Both the position numbers and the translations under genes were made by a program. Below the pieces are notes generated by a model. It was not told the DNA's origin. It did no database searches and saw nothing but the letters and a program-made list of their open reading frames with translations. From positions 14,656,781 to 14,720,780 of the forward strand of contig OY997640.1 of NCBI GenBank assembly GCA_963921795.1: a stretch of 64,000 bases of DNA, in the 5' to 3' direction. This DNA comes from Nannobrachium achirus. Taxonomy: Eukaryota > Chordata > Actinopteri > Myctophiformes > Myctophidae. Positions within the stretch are counted from its first letter, which is position 1; each line of letters starts with the position of its first letter. Shown one piece after another: positions 57,306-64,000 of the stretch.

Positions 57306-60300
57306 ATGGCAACAACTCACATTCTGATCCTCTTTACCTGGACACTTTTGCAGGCTGTCAGCGTCTGCGACACCGCCAACACCTGCGTCGCAGTCAGGGC
57401 ATGCGACAACGCCCAAAACATCAAATCTCTGGAATCCAAAACGGACAAGCTCCAGGCTTCCCTGGATTCTATGGCGAAACAGAACGCAGGTACAGTGCAG
57501 CGCTGCCAATCAGATAGCTTGAGTGAATTGTCTTGTTGATATGAATCCTGAATGCACCAAACAATATGATCTGACAATCACCATCCAATTCAATATCTCT
57601 AAAATGTCATTTTAGTTTAGTTTTAAGCTGTGTAGATCATTTTGTGCTCACAGTGCAGTGGGGCTTTGACACAAAGCATTCATTGAAGCCTTTTTACTGG
57701 ATATGTCTTTTACTGGATTTCTTAATGTGTCCACAGATCTCACGTCACAGCTGCAAGATCTCAAGAGAGATGGTAAGTTAAGAGTGATAAACAATAACGT
57801 TAGAGTGTTGCCTTGTTACAAATAATTAAATAAACTAGAAAAATGCTCCTTGGAGCACAGGTCTCCACCAGGCCAGGTAGTGGAAGTTAATCTTAGCCAA
57901 TCAGGATGAAATATGGAAAAATTGGACTGGTCTGTCTTGGTGACATGACAGAGATAATGTGTGCCGATTTGAGTGATGTTTGGACAGAATCTGAATGAGT
58001 AATATCAAAAGATGTGTTGGCAAAGGTTGGCCTCCTGGTGGCGCTATAACAGCCCAATGTGAAGTTTTACAGCAATCTGATGCTGTGTTCATGATTTGAG
58101 GCATTTTTTCACTCACTCATTCATTCACTCATTTTAATTTTAGGAAATTTCCACTGAGGATGAATAGCAAACACTCATCTATACACACTACACAGTATGC
58201 TTAGATGACAGTGAAGTGATAATTTACTTTTCAGACCTTTATTAAAAAAAAAAGTATAAAAAGGTATTAAATAAATAAATACAAATACTGAATCAAAGGT
58301 AATTAACAAATTGTTAAAAATTGGCCAAATTGACAATTAATACGAAATGGGCAAAAAAAACTCTACTCAAGCTTGTAGATCTGCTATTTTCAGAACTGAC
58401 TTTAAAACACAGCGAGAAACTAAAGCATAACTGACCACCTTCGATAAAGACCTCAGAAACCTCAAGAGAGATAAGTTAAGAGTGATGCCTTGTTATAAAT
58501 AATCAAATGAATTATATGAATCTGTTTGGACTATTTGAATGATACTGAATTATTGAAATGATTCATGATTAAACAAAAATGTCAAAATAAATGTAGTGAA
58601 ATGATGAGACATTGCAATGTTTTCTCCCTGATTTCTTTCTCTTTTGTTCTCAGTTGGTCTGAAAGTGGCCTTTTCAGCATCGTTTGCAGTAACGTCTGCT
58701 GTGTCCGTTGGACTTGGTTCACCCCAAACCATCGTGTTCAAGAATGTCTTCTTCAACAACGGCGACGCCTACAACAAGTACACAGGTACTGAGAGCCTCA
58801 GAAAACTGATCTTTAACCTTTGTCAGGAGCTGACTTAGACAAAAATATAAGAAAAATACATTAGGCCCCCAAAAATAAGAAGAAATACATAAGTGAAGTG
58901 AAATATTTATACTAGATCTTCTGACCAAGCATTTGGTTGAAATAGGTTCTCCAGCTGTGCTGAAATGAGCATGCCAGAACATCTAGTTGTTAGATAGAAG
59001 ATTAGAGAACAGATTAATCATGTTTAGGCCAGTCAATCTAAGCTATTAAAGGGCCTGACCCAAAAGAAATTGCAATAGTAATCATTCAGGGTTTTTTATG
59101 ATCCTTAGAGTCATCCAAAAACATGTTAAAAGTTTCCCATTATATTCTTAGTGGATCAAGGTAAATTCAGGGGCTTCACGTTTGGGTCCCTTCACTTACT
59201 ATACGGGAAAAAAAGACCCCCCCAAAAAATGTCTTTAAGTAGCATGTGAGGGGTCTAACTAGGGTTTTTTCATGATTCTGAATCCATTGCAAGCATTTGT
59301 TTTGCACGAAAAACATTCCTCGGGCTACAAACGGACCCACAAAATATGGTTTAGTGATGGTTCAAGATTAGTTAAGAAGGTGACACATCAACATTTTTTT
59401 TTTAATTATTCATGTCAATGTGTACTTTCAGACATCTAACCACGTAAAACAGCAATACCATAGAGGTAATATACTGTATAATGCCCCTCCCCAGCTATTC
59501 ATTTCAATGATAGTTGCTCAGTGGCATTTGAAGCACCTGCAATCACGTGCAGTAGTTTAACTGCACTCCCAGATTTGACCACCAGCCTAAGGCTGCTCCA
59601 ATGCCGTGGTTCTGGGGGCTTGTTCAATACTTTGCAAACGTTACCTTTGTCTCTGGTTCACTCTTTATTCCCTTCAAACCAAACCTCGAAAAATAGACAA
59701 TCTACAAGCTCACACTTGCTTTTGAGCTTGTAGATCTGCCATTCCCCCGAAGAATAGGGATGCAATGCAAGCTTGGGTTCAAGTGGTTATTGTATAAAAC
59801 AACAAATTGTGGTGTTCAAGTGGTTTGTCTAAAACCACTTGAGTGTACAGTATAGTAGCCCAGGGGTTCCCAAAACTTTTTGGCTCAGGGCACCCCTACA
59901 AATACTTTTTTCATCCGAGACACCCCTACATTATCTTAATGAATGTATAATTTTTCACTCATGGCACCTTATATTTATGGCAAATTTTAGCGAGGAAAAC
60001 ATTGAGATAATGGCTATTTTAGTTAGAACTGACTAGAGATTTAAAAATTAAGTTTAAAATTATCCTAAATAGTTGTTTTTAATAATTGTCCAAATAAATT
60101 CAAAATATTATCAAATTATCTCGCGGCACCCCAGGGTGCCCCTTCACCCACTTTGAAAACCCATGCAGTAGACTACTATCAAAGCTATGCTAAATGGTTT
60201 TATTCCTCCCGTGGAAGGGGGGCAATTGTTTCCATTGTGCTCCATTACTATTGTATTCAATTCATCAGTAAGACATAGAACAGACCGGGCTCTAATGATT

Positions 60301-60596
60301 CCATGTTGTGTCTCTCAGGAATATTCTCTGCCCCCCTGAAGGGGGCGTACCAGTTCACCTTCAGAACGCGGGGCATCAGTTCTTACTACTCCGGGGCCAA
60401 GCTGGTGAAGAACGGTCAGACTCAAGTCAGCACCTGGCAACATAAGGGACGGGACGAAGGCACCGGCGGAGCAGTGATTCTGTCACTCAATGCCAAAGAC
60501 ACAGTGAATGTGATCACTTTGGGGAGCAGTTATCAAGTATATGATGATAGTAACCACCACACTACTTTCAGTGGCTTCCTGCTCTTCCCACTGTAG
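57306..60596 (+). CDS. Secreted C1q-domain protein B (209 aa, 4 exons)
   Basis: Exons 57306-57489, 57737-57772, 58654-58785 and 60319-60596 with the same sizes and phases as gene A. Signal peptide, three N-terminal cysteines, short heptad region and complete C1q head (ends FSGFLLFPL) are all kept, so it should be a secreted trimer-forming lectin-like protein. It differs from A by about 16 residues: K3T and A18V near the N-terminus and 14 in the head, such as YTPHT to YNKYT and YQHIG to WQHKG. I count only about 3 silent changes. Intron 3 is 1533 bp and lacks the SINE, the orphan exon and most of the palindromes of gene A, but has its own repeat (59040-59370) and a C/T-rich stretch. Confidence 0.93.
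59040..59370. mobile_element. Dispersed repeat in intron 3 of C1q gene B
   Basis: Sequence such as GTGAGGGGTCTAACTAGGG, TCCATTGCAAGCATTTGTTT and TGCACGAAAAAC matches 62320-62480 in the same orientation. Not present in gene A, so it was added to B or lost from A. Confidence 0.65.
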
Positions 60597-61640
60597 ACGT
60601 TCTGTACTGTAGACCAAGGGTTCTCAACCTGTTCAGGACATGACCCCCCATAAATAAATAAAATAAAATAATAATGATCATATTTGAACCATATTTGGAC
60701 CCCCTTCCCTCCCGGGAGACCCCAAGCTAAATTAAATACTATACTCAAGATCAATTTAACTCCTTCAATACCATATATACACTGGGTATTTATAAAATAG
60801 CTGATCTACAAGCTCACAATGCGTCATATTACGAGCTTGTCGATGTTCACATTTCTGAATGCTCATGTGTATTTTCAGATGATAAAAGCATATTATTGTG
60901 AATGGTTTTAACGACACAGCTCATGTGTATTTTCAGATGATAAAATCATATTAATGTGGGGGTCGTTGACATGAAGAAGTGTGAGAACCACTGGTGTGTG
61001 CAGAATGCAGATGAATACAGGAAAGAATAGAAAAGAATGATTTTTTTCCAGGTGCAGATAAAACACCTTCTATCCAACAAGTAGCGAAGCCTTTCTCGCA
61101 TTTCATTTATAATTACTCTTAAAGGAGTATTTCACTTTAAAACACGTCTGTGTTTCACCCCAGGCCTGCCATGATTTTTCCCCCCTCTAAAACATGATGA
61201 TCAGGTATTGTGTTTTGAAGTGAAATGTCCCTTTAATTGACCGTACCTATAATAGAATGGTCTTGATTTTATCCTATATAGTTCATATAGTTTGTATATC
61301 CTATACAGTACATTATTCTGCTGTATTTTCCTTCTAAATAAATCATCCACTGAGCATTTAACTTGTGTGGCCTGCCTCCCTTCAATCAAACATGTTTAGG
61401 TTCATATTCTGATACCGTATATTTCCCAATTAGTAACCCGGGCGTTTATTATGCAAAATCGATGTGGACCCCTGGCGTCAAAAAGATACCAGGTCAGTGG
61501 CGACTCTTGGTGATTTTGGGTGGTAGGGCTAATTTAACGCCCAGGATTCGAACTCGGGTATCCCGTGTGGAAGTCCAATTTTTTTTGATTCAAAGGGATA
61601 TCCCTATGGACTGAGGGAGATACTAGACTTATTACCCTAG
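60597..61640. other. 3' flank of C1q gene B
   Basis: Counterpart of 40613-41743 without the long poly-T. Ends in a degraded tRNA-like piece on the minus strand (B-box GAGTTCGAATCC at about 61546-61557). No gene. Confidence 0.65.
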
Positions 61641-62138
61641 CTGTCAAAGATTTTCCTAGCGAAACTGAATTTCAGTCTTTGTGAGATGTGTTACTAGACA
61701 CCTTTACAAACACATTGGTGAAGAATGTTTTTGGTAAGGAATTTATTCCAGGATTTGACACTATTTCTAAAGATATCCATAGGTCTCCAAAATGGCCACC
61801 ACTTACATACACCTTACCCTTAAAGGGGCAACGCTACAGAATACAGATGCATAGACTGTCAGTGGTTGGTGTTGCAACTCTAGATTCAACATTTGTTAAA
61901 CAATCCAGAGTTGCAATTTGTATTTGTGTATCAATGTCTGTTTCTACATTCTACAATTGTGGTATATTGATACTTTTTTATTTAAAGTTAAAAAAAAAGG
62001 TCTCCGCCAGGTCAGGTAGGTTATTTTGTGCCAGCAATGGACACAACATAGCGTTTTAATTGTTTGTGCTCTGTTGTCTTCTTGCTGCAGACAGTTACAG
62101 TATAATATAATATAATATAATATGTTTACATGTCAACA
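61641..62138. other. Unassigned DNA with one hairpin
   Basis: TTGCAACTCTAGATT (61872-61886) and AATCCAGAGTTGCAA (61902-61916) can pair. A TAATA repeat is at 62100-62121. Nothing coding is convincing. Confidence 0.5.
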
Positions 62139-62523
62139 TAGTTGGGGCGAATCCGATACTTCCGTGACCACGAGAGCAAATGGCCGTTTCTCAGTGGTTT
62201 TGTCAACTATGAAGGTTAAATAACAAATTGAGCTCCCATGTCCCTCGCAAAAATGCGGGCAAAATGTTTGACAGCTAGCCTAGGGTAATTTTCAGTCACA
62301 TTCACTTACTACCGGTATACACTATACTTTAAAGGAAAAAATGATTCCCAAAAAATCTGCTTTAAGTGGGATGTGAGGGGTCAAACAAGGGTTTTTTAAT
62401 TATGCTGAATCCATTGCAAGCATTTGTTTTGCACGAAAAACTTCCTTGGGCTAAAAACGGCCAACAAAACTATGGTTTAATGAGTCATCACTTTTCACAG
62501 TCTTTTGGGGTCCGCCCCAACTA
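62139..62523. mobile_element. Inverted-repeat element TAGTTGGGGCG...CGCCCCAACTA
   Basis: 11-bp perfect terminal inverted repeats. AACAT occurs on both sides. The surrounding DNA (GCTGCAGTTACAGTAT, ATATGTTTACATGTCAACAT) is itself repeated two to three times (62080-62140, 62530-62660). The inner right part is related to 59230-59360. Confidence 0.65.
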
Positions 62524-62689
62524 AACATGTCTTATATGCTGCAGTTACAGTATATATAATATGTTTACATGTCAACATGTCTTATTGCTGCAGTTACATA
62601 TATAATATGTTTACATGTCAACATGTCTTCTTGCTGCAGTTACAGTATATACATTATACAATATAGTCGAGTAAAAGAACGATATTTGG

Positions 62690-63175
62690 ATCCAAGATGT
62701 AGTGGAGTAGAAGTAAAAGTATTGGAAATTGGAAATACTCAAGTAAAGTACGACCATACCTCAAAATTGTACTTAACTCATACCCTGCCAAAAAAAACGT
62801 TCTCTTTTTAACTAAAAAAAAACAAACAGTGTACTAGGCATGATCGCGATCGCGAAATTGCATGTTTAACCCCCATACCAACCCCATCTTTCAAACATGG
62901 CAGCCATGTTTGTTTACATTTGAAGAAAACATTAGGGCTGCCTTCTCCTGAATGCCTGAACGGATTTCCAAGCAGATTTTTTTGTTTGAAAGCTGTGAAA
63001 AGCATGCACATGCATAGTGCATGATCTGTGCACGAATTTGTGCACCAACGTGCACACTATTTTCTTAACCCTTTGTTGGCGAAACGGCAATATAAGAGGT
63101 CCCACTTTAAATATGGCACCGACTGAGTTAAGTACAGTACTTAAGTAAATGTACTTAGTTACTTTACACCACTGC
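62690..63175. mobile_element. Fish MITE (GTACTTAAGTAC type) with TTAA-flanked insertion
   Basis: 62690-62776 (GTAGTGGAGTAGAAGTAAAA ... TCAAAATTGTACTTAA) and 63128-63175 (TTAAGTACAGTACTTAAGTA ... TTTACACCACTG) are the two halves of a common fish repeat. 62777-63127 (351 bp) is inserted between TTAA and TTAA, as expected for a piggyBac- or Kolobok-type element; the insert ends CTCA/TGAG and contains no ORF. Confidence 0.7.
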
Positions 63176-64000
63176 CGGCGCTATCTCCACTGATCCAAGC
63201 GAGAACGCCCGGGTCAATAGTCCCCCGTCTGAAACGGCATTTCTACCGTCAACAAATTGATGTCTGCTCATTGAACAGCTATGGTGCCTGAAATTGGTGA
63301 CCTGTGCTGCATGTGGAGATAATGTGACCCCAGTGGATACAGGTTTAATCTTCGAGATTAATCTGATCCGATGTCCGTAAAATTAAAATCAGCTCGTTCA
63401 GTCACACAAGACACACGTGGAATAATAAATGTTGATTGGATTTCGTGCAGCCTCTGCTCCTCATGGAAATCACGTAACAGCTAGAGACCACCGGAGACCA
63501 CAGGTCACCGGTTTCCGTATGACTACAGTAGCAACCAACATGACGAATGAGACTCTGGTTTTGTTATAACCCGTATCTCATCGTGATCATGCTTTAGCAA
63601 AGACCAGGCAAGTTCAGTTATGGAGGAGAATCTCGCCATCGTGTGTCTTGGGTGAGAGAGAGATTCACCGTATGCATCTATATAAATATTAAATGTAATG
63701 TTGGCTGCCAACAACCAAAAACTAAAAACAAGACAAGGCTTTAACCCTGACACACAAAGGGAGGCAGCAAAAGGGATTTGCTGTGAAATTGGACAGACTC
63801 AAATGGAATTTTCGTTGGGACTCGGGAGTCAGAATGTATTTATTCGTTTGGCTGGGTGTGGATGGGTCTATGTCAGTGGAAATGTGTGTGCGTGTCCGTC
63901 CTTGTCGTCTGCTCCCCAGAGTTAGTGCAGTTTGATCAACATGGACACCATATGGCGAGGCTAATGATTAATGTTTATCTGGCCGAGGCCAGGACACACA
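63176..64000. other. Right end of window, nothing recognised
   Basis: No exon with family resemblance, RNA gene or clear repeat is visible. A gene continuing beyond the window cannot be excluded. Confidence 0.5.

Larger units (their letters stand above)
52209..61640. repeat. Segmental duplication B (C1q block), partner 29878-41743
   Basis: See the partner. Differences include a shorter CA tract, absence of the 2-kb RanBP2-like segment and of the SINE, and presence of a Harbinger-like element. Confidence 0.92.

Noticed and set aside
63523-63925. Frames of about 75 codons near the right end
   Set aside because: No domain, no splice-consistent extension and no second copy to test conservation.

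Overview
The window is nuclear DNA of a ray-finned fish. It has spliced genes with GT/AG introns, fish-type C2H2 zinc-finger, TRIM (RING/B-box/PRY-SPRY) and C1q-like genes, very many CA/GT/GA microsatellites, tRNA-derived SINEs with the usual fish tail, L2/CR1-like LINE pieces, a copia LTR element and many small inverted-repeat transposons. The species cannot be fixed from the sequence alone. Everything of interest is duplicated.

Positions 1-20.5 kb: an amplified unit in which a C2H2 zinc-finger gene (+) faces a TRIM35-like gene (-) tail to tail. Three TRIM copies are present and each is damaged differently. TRIM-1 (618-2067) has two small frameshifting indels in the B-box. TRIM-2 (6891-7993) has lost the RING and is fused to zinc-finger 3' flank. 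TRIM-3 (16933-17946) keeps RING, B-box and coiled coil but its PRY-SPRY exon part is replaced by foreign DNA. The zinc-finger partner is a tail fragment at 4.93-5.15 kb and a multi-exon gene at 13.09-14.25 kb. The intervals hold a LINE split by a TIR element, a TA-flanked MITE and a palindrome-bounded insertion.

Positions 20.4-30.2 kb: a 4.87-kb block carrying a two-exon zinc-finger gene (407 aa) is present twice in tandem with almost no differences. Its promoter is recognisably the same module, with the same spacing, as the TRIM promoters.

Positions 29.9-41.7 kb and 52.2-61.6 kb: a second, older direct duplication. Each copy carries a four-exon secreted C1q-domain gene (209 aa) with a clear TATA box. 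The two proteins differ by about 16 residues, 14 of them in the C1q head, against only about 3 silent changes. Copy A also received a RanBP2-like gene fragment, a SINE with a perfect target duplication (the empty site survives in copy B), an orphan promoter/first-exon-like segment and a row of three large palindromes. Copy B received a Harbinger-like element.

Positions 41.7-52.2 kb, between the two copies: a LINE fragment and a four-deep nest of transposons whose order can be read from their target-site duplications. A hairpin MITE was hit by a copia element (TSD GTCAC), which was hit inside gag by a 3.6-kb fold-back transposon (TSD TCC), which was hit by a hAT-type MITE (TSD ACTACAAT). The last 2.3 kb of the window contains only repeats and unassigned sequence.

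Functionally, the genes are of types usually linked to innate immunity (TRIM ubiquitin ligases, C1q-like lectins) and to rapidly expanding zinc-finger repertoires. The shared promoter of the TRIM and zinc-finger genes suggests common expression, which is an inference.
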